Of a stretch of DNA of 64,000 bases, positions 1-7,928 are shown piece by piece. The DNA lies in the NCBI RefSeq assembly GCF_000877395.1, contig NZ_JYFE01000041.1, positions 1-64,000 on the forward strand, in the 5' to 3' direction. A program made the position numbers and the translations under genes. Each line of letters opens with the position of its first letter. Position 1 is the stretch's first letter. Origin of the DNA: Jannaschia aquimarina (lineage in GTDB: Bacteria; Pseudomonadota; Alphaproteobacteria; Rhodobacterales; Rhodobacteraceae). The notes below the pieces were generated by a model. That model was given only the letters and a program-made list of their open reading frames with translations. It searched no databases and had not been told where the DNA came from.

Positions 1-60
1 CGGGGCATCGAGCCCCGTCCGGTCCGGGCCTCCGGCGGGAGTATTTGGGCCGAGAAGAAG
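1..60 (+). repeat. Composite intergenic repeat, copy 1 (hairpin + 23-bp motif)
   Basis: A hairpin (CGGGGC at 1-6, loop ATCGA, GCCCCG at 12-17) is followed at 38-60 by a 23-bp motif starting GGAGTATTT and ending GCCGAGAAGAAG. The same motif, with 2 mismatches, lies on the other strand at 13732-13754, again behind a GGGGC/GCCCC hairpin. The hairpin could terminate a gene lying left of the window. The purine-rich end GAGAAGAAG resembles a ribosome binding site, but no gene starts directly after it here. The left edge of the element may lie outside the window. Confidence 0.5.
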
Positions 61-185
61 CACCGGGATGACGAGGGCGGCGATCCGCCGGCGGCGCGGC
101 GCGGCGGACACGCTCTGCCGCCGAGGGGGAGGGTCGTTCGGATGGGCCGTTGACGGATCGTGCCCGGCAGACGCATCCGTTTCCC

Positions 186-854
186 ATGGCTTACGATGCG
201 ATCCTGACCTGTCTTGCGGATCCGACCCGGCGGGCGATCCTAGACCGCTTGCGGGGCGGCGCGCTGCCGGTGGGCAAGATCGCCGAGGATCTTCCCGTGA
301 CGCGTCCGGCCGTGTCGCAGCATCTCAAGCGGATGAAGGATGCGGGTCTGGTCAGCGTGCGGCCGGAGGGGACGCGGAACCTCTATGCGCTGACCGATGG
401 CGGTGCGCGGCCGCTGGTGGAGTGGCTGGGCGCGTTGCGTCCGGCACCTTCGGATGCGGGGACCAGTGTCCATGTCCGCCTGAACCCGGCGGAGGCCTGG
501 GCGATGTTCACCGACGGGCTGGCGACCTGGTGGCCGGTCTCTCGCCTGTCGGTCTCTGCGTCGGAATCGGGCGCGCTGCCGATGGCGGTGGTCTTTGGCG
601 ACGAGGCGATCCGGGAGACGACCTTCGACGGCGCGGAACATGTCTGGGCGCGGATCGTCGAGCATGTCGCGGCCGACCGGCTGATCCTCGACTGGTGTCT
701 GGACTATGATGGACGGACGGAGATCCGCTTTGCCGCCGAGGCGGGGGGGTGCCGCGTGTCCGTCGACGCACCCGACGAGGCGGGGTCGTTCTGGGACTTC
801 GCGCTAATCGAACGTTTCGGCGCGGCGGCGCGGGCGAGCTTGTCCAACTTCTGA
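186..854 (+). CDS. ArsR-family regulator fused to an SRPBCC (AHSA1-like) domain
   Basis: A 222-residue soluble protein. Residues 1-85 form a winged helix of the ArsR type: a helix beginning LADPTRRAILDRL, a recognition helix around TRPAVSQHLKRMKDAGL, and a wing around EGTRNLY. Residues 95-222 resemble the SRPBCC/AHSA1 ligand-binding fold (NPAEAWAMFTDGLATWW near its start). No cysteine or histidine metal cluster of classical ArsR sensors is visible, so the C-terminal pocket probably senses a small molecule. Fusions of this kind are known in proteobacteria and often sit beside the gene they control; here the left neighbour is outside the window. Start chosen at the ATG before AYDAIL; a start 36 bases upstream is possible but adds non-conserved residues. 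Confidence 0.8.
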   Translation: MAYDAILTCLADPTRRAILDRLRGGALPVGKIAEDLPVTRPAVSQHLKRMKDAGLVSVRPEGTRNLYALTDGGARPLVEWLGALRPAPSDAGTSVHVRLNPAEAWAMFTDGLATWWPVSRLSVSASESGALPMAVVFGDEAIRETTFDGAEHVWARIVEHVAADRLILDWCLDYDGRTEIRFAAEAGGCRVSVDAPDEAGSFWDFALIERFGAAARASLSNF

Positions 855-894
855 CGGCGCGGGCCACGGAACGGGCACCCCTCACACAGGCGCT

Positions 895-922
895 TTGGCG
901 ATGGCGCAAAAGCCGCTAGGCT
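895..922 (+). promoter_or_regulatory. Possible sigma-70 promoter of the OmpA-family gene
   Basis: TTGGCG (895-900) and TAGGCT (917-922) are separated by 16 bases. They lie 35 bases before the ATG of the OmpA-type gene. Both boxes are imperfect, so this is only a candidate. Confidence 0.3.
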
Positions 923-956
923 GACCTCGAATTCGCTCGCAAGTTCGGGGGGTGCG

Positions 957-2096
957 ATGTTCATGACATTTCGATCGGGGTTTGCCGTCTTCGCCGTCTG
1001 CTGGATAGTCCTGGTACAAGGAGCTGCAGAGGCCGAGGAGGCCCAGTCGAGGGTCGAGGGCACGATCGCGGACGCCCTGTCCCAGGCTTTGTCGGAATTG
1101 CCCGATCCCGTGGCCGAGGCGGCGCGGTTGCAGCGTCTCGACGCGATCTACACGGACGGGGCGGGGCGCTGGGAGATCGAGTTGCGCCACGAGGCGGAGG
1201 TCCATCGCCTGCGGATCGAGACTTCGGGAGAGATGATGCAGAGGGTTCGGACCGACCCTCGCGGCGCCGATGCCGCCTTTTGGGCGTCGCTGCCTGCCGC
1301 ACGGGATGTCGCCGAGACCTACGATCTCGACGGGAAGCTGGCCGATTCCCGGGCGCGGTTAGAGGCGCTGGGGTTTACGCCGGACGGGCCCATCGTCCTT
1401 CGCTTCCGCCAGCCCGGACCGGGCCGGGCGGGGGATCCGCCAAGGCCGTATCGGATCGAGATCCTGCGCGAAATCCTCGAAGAGGACGAAGCGCGCCGGT
1501 TGCTCTACGAAGGCGGCGTCTTCGAGCGGATGACGTCCGCGCGGCAGGCTGTCGTGCGCATTCCGTCCGCCACGGCGCCCGCGCAAGTAAAACCGCCTGA
1601 GGTCACGCCGCCGACCGCGACGGCCCCGACGGTCGAGATCCCGGTGGTGGATCTGCCGGAGGCCTATCCCCCAATCGTCGATCTGCCGGACGTCTCGCTG
1701 CCAGGGACATTGCACGAGGATGAGGACATTGCGCTGATCCGGATGCCCGGCGACATCCTTTTCGCCTTCGATCGCGCAGATCTGCGTCCGGATGCCGAAG
1801 CGGCCCTTTCAACCGTGCTGGATCTGCTGGAAAGCCGGTATCCGGATGCGCCACTGACGATCCACGGGCACACCGATGCGAAGGGGTCGGACGCCTACAA
1901 TCTTGCGCTGTCCGAGGCGCGCGCGGCCTCGGTACGGGAATGGCTTGACGCACGAGGCATCGCGCCCGAACGCATGTCGTCGGTCGCCCATGGGGAAGCG
2001 AGGCCGGTCGCGCCGAACACCAATGCCGACGGATCGGACAACCCGGCAGGGCGTCAGGCGAACCGACGGGTGGAGATCGCGATCAAGCGCCGGTGA
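957..2096 (+). CDS. OmpA-family peptidoglycan-associated protein
   Basis: A 379-residue exported protein. Residues 1-26 are a signal peptide (hydrophobic FAVFAVCWIVLVQGAA, then AEA). Residues 30-200 are an acidic, mostly helical region without a clear family. Residues 205-250 are a proline-rich linker with repeated P-V-V-D-L-P elements. The last ~115 residues are an OmpA-like domain: ILFAFDRADLRPDA, HGHTDAKGSDAYN, LSEARAASVREWL and a final RQANRRVEIAI. That fold binds diaminopimelate in peptidoglycan and tethers the outer membrane. No lipobox cysteine is present, so it is not a Pal lipoprotein. It ends 7 bases from the convergent glycosyltransferase-like gene. The role of the N-terminal half is unknown. 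Confidence 0.85.
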   Translation: MFMTFRSGFAVFAVCWIVLVQGAAEAEEAQSRVEGTIADALSQALSELPDPVAEAARLQRLDAIYTDGAGRWEIELRHEAEVHRLRIETSGEMMQRVRTDPRGADAAFWASLPAARDVAETYDLDGKLADSRARLEALGFTPDGPIVLRFRQPGPGRAGDPPRPYRIEILREILEEDEARRLLYEGGVFERMTSARQAVVRIPSATAPAQVKPPEVTPPTATAPTVEIPVVDLPEAYPPIVDLPDVSLPGTLHEDEDIALIRMPGDILFAFDRADLRPDAEAALSTVLDLLESRYPDAPLTIHGHTDAKGSDAYNLALSEARAASVREWLDARGIAPERMSSVAHGEARPVAPNTNADGSDNPAGRQANRRVEIAIKRR

Positions 2097-2103
2097 TCCC
2101 CGG

Positions 2104-3108
2104 TCAGCGGATCCAGAGGTTGCGGCGCTTGAGGCGGCGGCGGATCGCTTCCTGCTTGCGCGGCAGGGCGGCGCGATCAAAGAGAGCACGCGCCTTGTCG
2201 CCCTTCTTTTGAAAGAGGAACTGTTTGAAGGGCTCGTATCCCTTGAGGACCTTCTTCACGGCGTTCGGTGCGGTCGCAGCGCGGACCGTGTCGATCACGT
2301 GATCCGGCGCCGTCGCGAACATCAGCGGCAAGTAGCGGTAATGGTGGCTATGGGTGCCGTCGAGGGCGCCGTCCGGCAGGCCGCCTCCCGCGCCGGGGCG
2401 CCCGCCGCCCAGCCCATGGATGGCAAGTGGCAGGGCGATCTGATCGAGCCAAGGGTCGATCGTCTGGGCGGCGAGTTCCGTCAGGCCACCTTCGCCCGCC
2501 GCCCATTGCACCATCCGCGCGGCGTCCAGCCAGGCGGCGTGGAGGGCGGGGCCCGACGGGGCCGTCACCCAGCCCGCGTTGAAGTAGAGGTAGCGGCGCC
2601 AATGGTTTACGGGCCAATCCTCATCCTGGCTGGAGCTGAAATCGAGCCCGGACTGCGCGTAGAGCGCACCCCAGATGTCGTGTCGTGTCGGACCGTAGAG
2701 GGGCGGGACGGGCCATGTGTCCTCTCGCCTCATGGACGCGGCGGGCCGGCCGAAGTCGATCGCGATCTCCGACAGCTCGCCCGTGATCACCGTGTCGCTG
2801 TCAAGGACCAGGACGGGCCGGTCGGGCGGCAGGACGGCCAGCGCCTCGATCTTGTTGCCGTTGGGATAACGGGCGCCGAACTCGACATTCTCGAAGGGGA
2901 TAGTGCGCGCCCCCAGATCGGTCAGCAGGGCGCGCACCTCGGGCGAGGTCATGCGCGGATCTTCCGGCCATGCGGGACCCGGCTGCGGCTCGGCCACCCA
3001 GAGCGTGCCGTCCCAGCCGGGAGAGGCGTGGCGGAGCGTGACCGCCAGCAATGCCGCCTCGTATTCCAGCCGTCCGGCCTGTCCGACGATGAGAATGTCG
3101 AAGCTCAT
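2104..3108 (-). CDS. Putative glycosyltransferase-like protein (DxD motif)
   Basis: A 334-residue soluble protein without a confident family assignment. The N-terminus has an alternating hydrophobic strand (FDILIVGQ). A LDSD motif at residues 102-105, preceded by RPVLV, looks like the DxD metal/nucleotide-sugar site of GT-A glycosyltransferases. Asn and Trp-rich stretches (WPVNHWRRYLYFNAGW) resemble acceptor-side motifs of GT8-like enzymes. The C-terminus is basic (RRRLKRRNLWIR), which could aid membrane contact. It lies 39 bases downstream of the aldo/keto reductase gene on the same strand. Sugar and acceptor cannot be read from the sequence. Confidence 0.55.
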   Translation of the reverse strand: MSFDILIVGQAGRLEYEAALLAVTLRHASPGWDGTLWVAEPQPGPAWPEDPRMTSPEVRALLTDLGARTIPFENVEFGARYPNGNKIEALAVLPPDRPVLVLDSDTVITGELSEIAIDFGRPAASMRREDTWPVPPLYGPTRHDIWGALYAQSGLDFSSSQDEDWPVNHWRRYLYFNAGWVTAPSGPALHAAWLDAARMVQWAAGEGGLTELAAQTIDPWLDQIALPLAIHGLGGGRPGAGGGLPDGALDGTHSHHYRYLPLMFATAPDHVIDTVRAATAPNAVKKVLKGYEPFKQFLFQKKGDKARALFDRAALPRKQEAIRRRLKRRNLWIR

Positions 3109-3147
3109 GCGGCGGGGATGGCTGGACGGACGGGCCTTGGCAAGGCG

Positions 3148-4179
3148 TCAGTAGGGCATCGGATGGGCCTTGTGCACATCGTCGATGGCGGCGACCAGCT
3201 CGTCCGGCAGGGTCATGTCCTGCGCCTTCAGCCCGTGCTCGAGCTGCGCGACGGTCGTGGCACCTAGGATGGCAGAACAGTTGAAAGGCCGCGTCTGGAG
3301 CCAGGCCAGCGCCATGTGGACCGGGTCGACGCCGTGTTGGGCGGCGAGGTCGAGATAGGCGGCGACGGCAGGTTCGACGCGAGGCCCCCATCGGCCGCCG
3401 AGCTCCGGCGAGATCGACCGGCGGGAGCCGTCGGGGATTGCGCCGTCTTGGTACTTGCCGGTGATCAGGCCGGTGGCGAGCGGCGAGAAGGCCAGCATGG
3501 TGATCTGCTCGTAGGCCATAGTCTCGGCCAGGTCGGTATCGGCGATGCGGCAGAGCAGCGAGTACTCGTTCTGGATCGAGACGGGGCGGGTCGCGCCGGT
3601 TAGTACGTCGGCCAGTTCGCACCATTGCGACAGGCCCCAACTGCTTTCGTTCGATGGGCCGAAGGCGCGGATCGTGCCGCGCGCGACTTCCCGCTCCAGG
3701 GCATCGGCGCAGGCGGCCATGTCGTCGAGGATCTCGGCCCGCTCGCCCTTGGGGCGGTAGGTCCAGTACTGGCGGAACTGGAACGAGCCGCGATTGGGCC
3801 AGTGGAATTGGTAGAGGTCGATCGTTTCGACTCCCAGCCGCTTGAGCGAGCCCTCGATGACGCGCGGAATGCTCTCTGCGGTGATGGGCTCGCCGTTGCG
3901 GCAGACGGAGCCCGCGCCGGGATGCTTGGTCGCCACGCGCAGGCGGCCGGGATTGTCGCGCAGCCAGCGACCGCAGATCTCTTCGGTGAGGCCCGCCGTC
4001 TCGGTCTTCATCGGGTTGACCGGGTAGATCTCGGCGGTGTCGAGCCAAGTGACCCCGGCATCGGCGGCCATGGACATCTGGGTGCGGGCATCGGCCTCGG
4101 AGGTCTGGGTGCCGAAGGTCATGGTGCCGAGCATGATCTCGGAGATGGTGTCGGACTGGCCGAGGGGAACGGTGCGCAT
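3148..4179 (-). CDS. Aldo/keto reductase (Tas-like)
   Basis: A 343-residue cytoplasmic NADPH-dependent oxidoreductase of the aldo/keto reductase superfamily. The catalytic tetrad is visible: Asp47 and Tyr52 (LDTAEIYP), Lys85 (RVATKH) and His126 (YQFHWP). The stretch MKTETAGLTEEICGRWL is typical of the Tas/YghZ branch, and the C-terminus has the usual NADP-binding segment (CSAILGATTVAQLEHGL). The start is the ATG before RTVPLGQ; a longer frame upstream adds arginine-rich sequence unlike the family. It probably forms a unit with the gene 39 bases downstream. The physiological carbonyl substrate is unknown. Confidence 0.88.
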   Translation of the reverse strand: MRTVPLGQSDTISEIMLGTMTFGTQTSEADARTQMSMAADAGVTWLDTAEIYPVNPMKTETAGLTEEICGRWLRDNPGRLRVATKHPGAGSVCRNGEPITAESIPRVIEGSLKRLGVETIDLYQFHWPNRGSFQFRQYWTYRPKGERAEILDDMAACADALEREVARGTIRAFGPSNESSWGLSQWCELADVLTGATRPVSIQNEYSLLCRIADTDLAETMAYEQITMLAFSPLATGLITGKYQDGAIPDGSRRSISPELGGRWGPRVEPAVAAYLDLAAQHGVDPVHMALAWLQTRPFNCSAILGATTVAQLEHGLKAQDMTLPDELVAAIDDVHKAHPMPY

Positions 4180-4381
4180 GAAAGCCTCTTGAAGCGGATC
4201 GGCGCGACCATGGGGTCGAAGGAAGCGGGGGTCCAGAGCGGGGCGCGCATTTCGGCGCGGGACGACGCGATCACGGGGCTTGGCGACGCAGCGGTCCCGC
4301 ATCCGGCCCGGCGGAGACACGCCTTCGGGCCAGGATCAGCGCGGCTGTGCGCGTCGCCGGGCTTACCGATGCGGTCGGGGC

Positions 4382-5323
4382 CTAGTCCGGTGCTTCGCTC
4401 GCGGTGCGGACGGCGTCCCAGGCGCAAGCGGACAGGCGGGTGATCGGCAGCGGCTCACCGGCCGTCAGCGGTGCGAACTGGAGGAGGGCGATCGCCCGGC
4501 CCGCGTCGTCGGCAGCGCGGGCGCTCTGCCGCCACGCGGGATTGGACAGCAACCCCTCGACCGGAGAACCGGCCAGAGCGAGCGGATCGCCGGAGGCGGA
4601 GGACCACATCGCGCCGACGCAGATGTCGACCTCCTCGGCGGCGCAGCTCCGCTGACAGAGATCGCGGAAGGGCGCGACCTCCGGCGCCTCGGAAAGACGT
4701 GCGCCCTGTCGCGCCAAAGCCTCCGGATCCTCGAACGCCGTCCGCATGTCCAGGATTTGCTGACCTGCCGATCCGAGCCGGGCCGAACCGACAGCGCCCT
4801 CTGTGCCGAAGCCCGCACCACTGCGGAGCGCCGGTGCCGTCGCGGCGATCTCTGCCGGGGCTGCGGGATGCTCCGCCACGGCGAGCGCGGCGGTCCAGTC
4901 CCCGGCCGAGACGAAACCGGGCCACTGCCTGCGAACCTCGTCGACCTCTCCGAGGTCGAGAAGGGCGATCATCCCTGCGGCTTTCGTGGCCGGGCGGGAC
5001 GCTTGCGCGAAGGCCGCGGCGCGGCTGTCCTGCTCTGCCGCGATGTCGGTCCAGCTCTTGCCGGACAGGCCGCCCGGCGCGCGCATCAGCGCGATCCGCT
5101 CTTTCCGTGGCAGGCTGGCGATTTCGTGCGGCCAGTATTGGGCGGCGCTGGAGATCTGACCGAGGAAAAGCTGCGCCCTCGCGTCGCCCTCTGCGGCGAG
5201 GCTGGCAAAGGCGTCGAGTGCGGGACGGTCCGCGCCGTCCAGCCAGGTCTCCATCGCGGACTCGAAATCCTGTGCGGCTGCCGGTGCGGTCAGCGTGACA
5301 ACCAAAAGAAGCGCCCTGAGCAT
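4382..5323 (-). CDS. Exported protein of unknown function, coupled to NhaP
   Basis: A 313-residue protein with a clear signal peptide (LRALLLVVTLTAPAAAQ, cleavage after AQA/AAQ). The mature part is alanine-rich and helical. The early segment with FASLAAEGDARAQLFLGQI looks like a single Sel1/TPR-like repeat, and four cysteines occur towards the C-terminus (CQRSC, DICVGA, SACAW). The family is not recognised. Its ATG overlaps the stop codon of the antiporter gene by one base (TGATG), so the two are translationally coupled. It may be a periplasmic partner of that antiporter, but nothing in the sequence proves it. Codon use matches the neighbours. Confidence 0.7.
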   Translation of the reverse strand: MLRALLLVVTLTAPAAAQDFESAMETWLDGADRPALDAFASLAAEGDARAQLFLGQISSAAQYWPHEIASLPRKERIALMRAPGGLSGKSWTDIAAEQDSRAAAFAQASRPATKAAGMIALLDLGEVDEVRRQWPGFVSAGDWTAALAVAEHPAAPAEIAATAPALRSGAGFGTEGAVGSARLGSAGQQILDMRTAFEDPEALARQGARLSEAPEVAPFRDLCQRSCAAEEVDICVGAMWSSASGDPLALAGSPVEGLLSNPAWRQSARAADDAGRAIALLQFAPLTAGEPLPITRLSACAWDAVRTASEAPD

Positions 5324-6579
5324 CACTTGATCTCCAGTTCCGGGGCGCCGCCCAAGCGTTTGGCCAGCGGCGCGACGGTCAATCCCTGCACGATGATCGA
5401 GAACAGGACCACCATGTAGGTCGCCGTCAGCATCAGCGGCTTCCATTCGTTGTCGGGCAGCGAAAGGACGAGTGCGACCGAGATGCCACCCTTGAGGCCG
5501 CCCCACGTCATGATGCGGGTCACGCCCTCCTCCAGATTGTCGGAGAAGGGGCGCAGCACGGCGACCGGGACGGCGACCGCCGAAAAGCGCGCCAGAAGGT
5601 GCAGACCGATCGCGGCGAGCCCTGCGACCGCGTAGCTGGCGTCGAAGGCGACGGCGAAGACCTCGATCCCGATCAGAAGGAACAGGATCGCGTTCAGGAT
5701 CTCGTCGATCAGGGTCCAGAACGTGTCGACATGGGCGCGGGTCTCGTCGGACATCCCATATTTCGACCCGACATCGCCGATCAGCAGTCCGGCCACGACA
5801 GCCATGATCGGCGCCGAGACATGAAGCCAGAGCGAGAGCTGGTAGCCGCCGAAGGCCAGTGCGAGCGTGATCAGCACCTCCAGCGGCGGATCGTCGATGC
5901 GCCGCATGACGCGGAAGGCGAGAAAGCCGAGTACCGCGCCCAGGATCGCACCGCCGAACGCTTCCTGCACGAAAAGCAGCGCGGCGCCCGCAAAGCCCGC
6001 ACCGTGGGCGTCGTCCGCGGGGAAGGCGAGGCCCACGAGGACGAGAAAGACCACGTAGCCCACCCCGTCGTTGAAGAGGGACTCGCCCGCGATCTTGGTT
6101 TCCAGCGATTTCGGCAGGTCGGCCGCGCGCAACACGCCCAGCACCGCCACCGGGTCCGTGGGCGAGATCAGCGCGCCGAAGACCAGAGCGATCAGCAGCG
6201 GCATCCCGGTGATCCAGCTGAAGCCCACGCCGGCGATCACGGTGGACAGGCCCACGCCGATCGTCGCCATCAGAAGCACGAGGGCCCATTCGCGCCTGAG
6301 GTCGGCCACCTTGACGTGCAGCGCGCCTGCAAAGAGCAGCAGGCCCAGCATTCCCTCCAGCAGCGCATCCGAGAACTCGATATCCAGCACGAAGGCGGTC
6401 AGCGTCTCTTCCAGCGTGAATTGCGGGAACAGCGCATCGGCGCCGATGATGGCGACGCTGGCCGCCAGCGCCACGATCAGGATGCCGATGGCGGGCGGCA
6501 GCTTGAGGAACAGGTAGTTGACCGTGCCGAAGAGCGCGGCCGCCACCAGGAGGGCCGAGCCGATGCCGAGTAGTTCCAT
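5323..6579 (-). CDS. Cation:proton antiporter, CPA1/NhaP family
   Basis: A 418-residue inner-membrane protein with about 12 hydrophobic segments. It exchanges Na+ or K+ for H+ and supports pH and salt homeostasis. Family motifs are present: LISPTDPVAVLGVL in the unwound helix and the ion-binding Asn-Asp pair in SLFNDGVGYVVFL. A conserved Arg/Gly region (WGGLKGGISVALVLSLP) occurs near the C-terminus. Length fits short NhaP proteins without a C-terminal RCK/TrkA domain. It is third in a coupled series: DMT transporter, DUF985 cupin (stop 1 base before this ATG), antiporter, exported protein. Ion specificity cannot be deduced. A second, distant NhaP paralogue lies after mfd. Confidence 0.9.
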   Translation of the reverse strand: MELLGIGSALLVAAALFGTVNYLFLKLPPAIGILIVALAASVAIIGADALFPQFTLEETLTAFVLDIEFSDALLEGMLGLLLFAGALHVKVADLRREWALVLLMATIGVGLSTVIAGVGFSWITGMPLLIALVFGALISPTDPVAVLGVLRAADLPKSLETKIAGESLFNDGVGYVVFLVLVGLAFPADDAHGAGFAGAALLFVQEAFGGAILGAVLGFLAFRVMRRIDDPPLEVLITLALAFGGYQLSLWLHVSAPIMAVVAGLLIGDVGSKYGMSDETRAHVDTFWTLIDEILNAILFLLIGIEVFAVAFDASYAVAGLAAIGLHLLARFSAVAVPVAVLRPFSDNLEEGVTRIMTWGGLKGGISVALVLSLPDNEWKPLMLTATYMVVLFSIIVQGLTVAPLAKRLGGAPELEIK

Positions 6580-6580
6580 G

Positions 6581-7006
6581 TCAGGTCCTTGGAATGTCGA
6601 AATCCGGGGCCGCCAGATGGAAGGCGTCGAAGGTGAAGCCGGGAGAGACGGTGCAGCCCACCAGCGTCCAGTCCCCGGTAGTGCGGGCGGCCTGCCAGTG
6701 GTTCGGCGGGACGATCACCTGCGGTGCGGCGTGGTTCAGGTCGCCGCCGAGACGGTAATCCGTGGCCGGTCCGCGCATGGTGGGCGAAAGCGACAGGACC
6801 AGATCGGCGCCCGCGTAATGGTGCCAGATCTCGGTCGCGTCGACCTTGTGCCAATGGCTGCGTTCGGCGGCCTTGAGCAGGAAGTAGATGCAAGTCCCGG
6901 CCGGCCGCTCTCCATCGGTGGCGGGGGCGGCCCAGGTCTGCCGGTACCAGCCGCCCTCGGGATGGGGTTCGAGATGCAGGCGCTCTATGATCTCGTCTGC
7001 GTTCAT
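6581..7006 (-). CDS. Cupin, DUF985 family
   Basis: A 141-residue cupin of the DUF985 (cupin_5) family. The opening LHLEPHPEGGWYRQTW is diagnostic, followed by the cupin strand with a metal-type histidine cluster (SHWHKVDATEIWHHYAG) and a second motif ending TVSPGFTFDAFHLA. Members are small single-domain cytoplasmic proteins; some relatives have been linked to sugar epimerase-like folds, but the reaction is unknown. The ATG overlaps the stop of the DMT transporter by 4 bases, and the stop is one base from the antiporter ATG. All three are thus expected on one message. The cupin may act on the compound the transporter exports; this is inference from coupling only. Confidence 0.85.
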   Translation of the reverse strand: MNADEIIERLHLEPHPEGGWYRQTWAAPATDGERPAGTCIYFLLKAAERSHWHKVDATEIWHHYAGADLVLSLSPTMRGPATDYRLGGDLNHAAPQVIVPPNHWQAARTTGDWTLVGCTVSPGFTFDAFHLAAPDFDIPRT

Positions 7007-7917
7007 GGGCGTGCTTCCCGCCAGAGGATGTAGAGGCCCGTCGCGATCGTGACCGCGATCCCGGCCATGGCCAGGCCGTTGGGCCAATCCCCGAAGAGCC
7101 AAAGCCCGATCAGCGCGGCGACGGGGATTTCGAGGTACTGCATCGGCGCCAGCGTCGAGGCCGGAGCGTGGCGCAGGGACCACGTCATCATCAGATGCCC
7201 GACCGTGCCCAGCACGCCCATCGCCGCGAGAAGCGGCAGGTGGCCCGCCATGGGGGCCAGCGTCAGAGCCGGGCTGGCGGGGGCGGCCGCGTAGAAGACG
7301 CCAAGTGCCGCGACCGCGATCAGGCCGGAATTGGCCTGCATCGGCAGCGCGCCGACCTCCCGGCCCAGACGGCGGGTGACCAGCATGAAGGCCGCGAAGA
7401 CGAAGGCCACGGCAAGCGGGTAGAGCACCGCCCAGCCCACCTCTTCGAAGGCGGGTTGCATGACCATGAGCGTGCCGCAAAAGCCGACCGCGCAGGCGAT
7501 CAGGCGGCGGGGGCCGACCTCCTCTCCCATCAGGAGGTAGCCCATCAGCAGTAGGATGAAAGGCATCACGAAGGCGATCGCGATGGCATCGGCCAGTGGC
7601 AGGTAGGTCAGCCCCGTGACCATCAGGAAGATACCCGCGATCTGGAGCGCCGACCGGATCGCCGTCAGCAACCAGCCCGTGGGCGACATCGCGAAGCCGT
7701 CCCGCAGGATCGCGACGAGGGGCACGAGGATCGCGACCTGCACGGCGAAGCGGATCAGGACCAGTTGGAGGACGGGGAAGTCGTCGGCCGCGATCTTGGA
7801 GAGCGCGTCCGAGAGCGGTGCCGTCACGCAGAAGCCCAGCATCAGCAGGACACCCAGCGCGGGACGGTCCGCGCGGGCCGCGACCGGGGGCAGGGGGGCG
7901 ATCGAGGGGGCGGTCAT
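7003..7917 (-). CDS. DMT-family (EamA) metabolite exporter
   Basis: A 304-residue inner-membrane protein with ten hydrophobic segments arranged as two EamA halves (first half ~20-150, second ~165-298), the normal build of drug/metabolite transporters. Sequence signs include RFAVQVAILVPLVAILRDG, a pattern around FILLLMGYLLMGEEVGPRR at the end of the first half, and WLFGDWPNGLAMAGIAV in the second. Such proteins export amino acids, nucleotides or related metabolites; the substrate is not predictable. It is the first gene of a coupled set with a DUF985 cupin and an antiporter. It starts 11 bases after the histidine kinase stop, so it could also be co-transcribed with that gene. Confidence 0.88.
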   Translation of the reverse strand: MTAPSIAPLPPVAARADRPALGVLLMLGFCVTAPLSDALSKIAADDFPVLQLVLIRFAVQVAILVPLVAILRDGFAMSPTGWLLTAIRSALQIAGIFLMVTGLTYLPLADAIAIAFVMPFILLLMGYLLMGEEVGPRRLIACAVGFCGTLMVMQPAFEEVGWAVLYPLAVAFVFAAFMLVTRRLGREVGALPMQANSGLIAVAALGVFYAAAPASPALTLAPMAGHLPLLAAMGVLGTVGHLMMTWSLRHAPASTLAPMQYLEIPVAALIGLWLFGDWPNGLAMAGIAVTIATGLYILWREARP

Positions 7918-7928
7918 GGAATCCAGCC

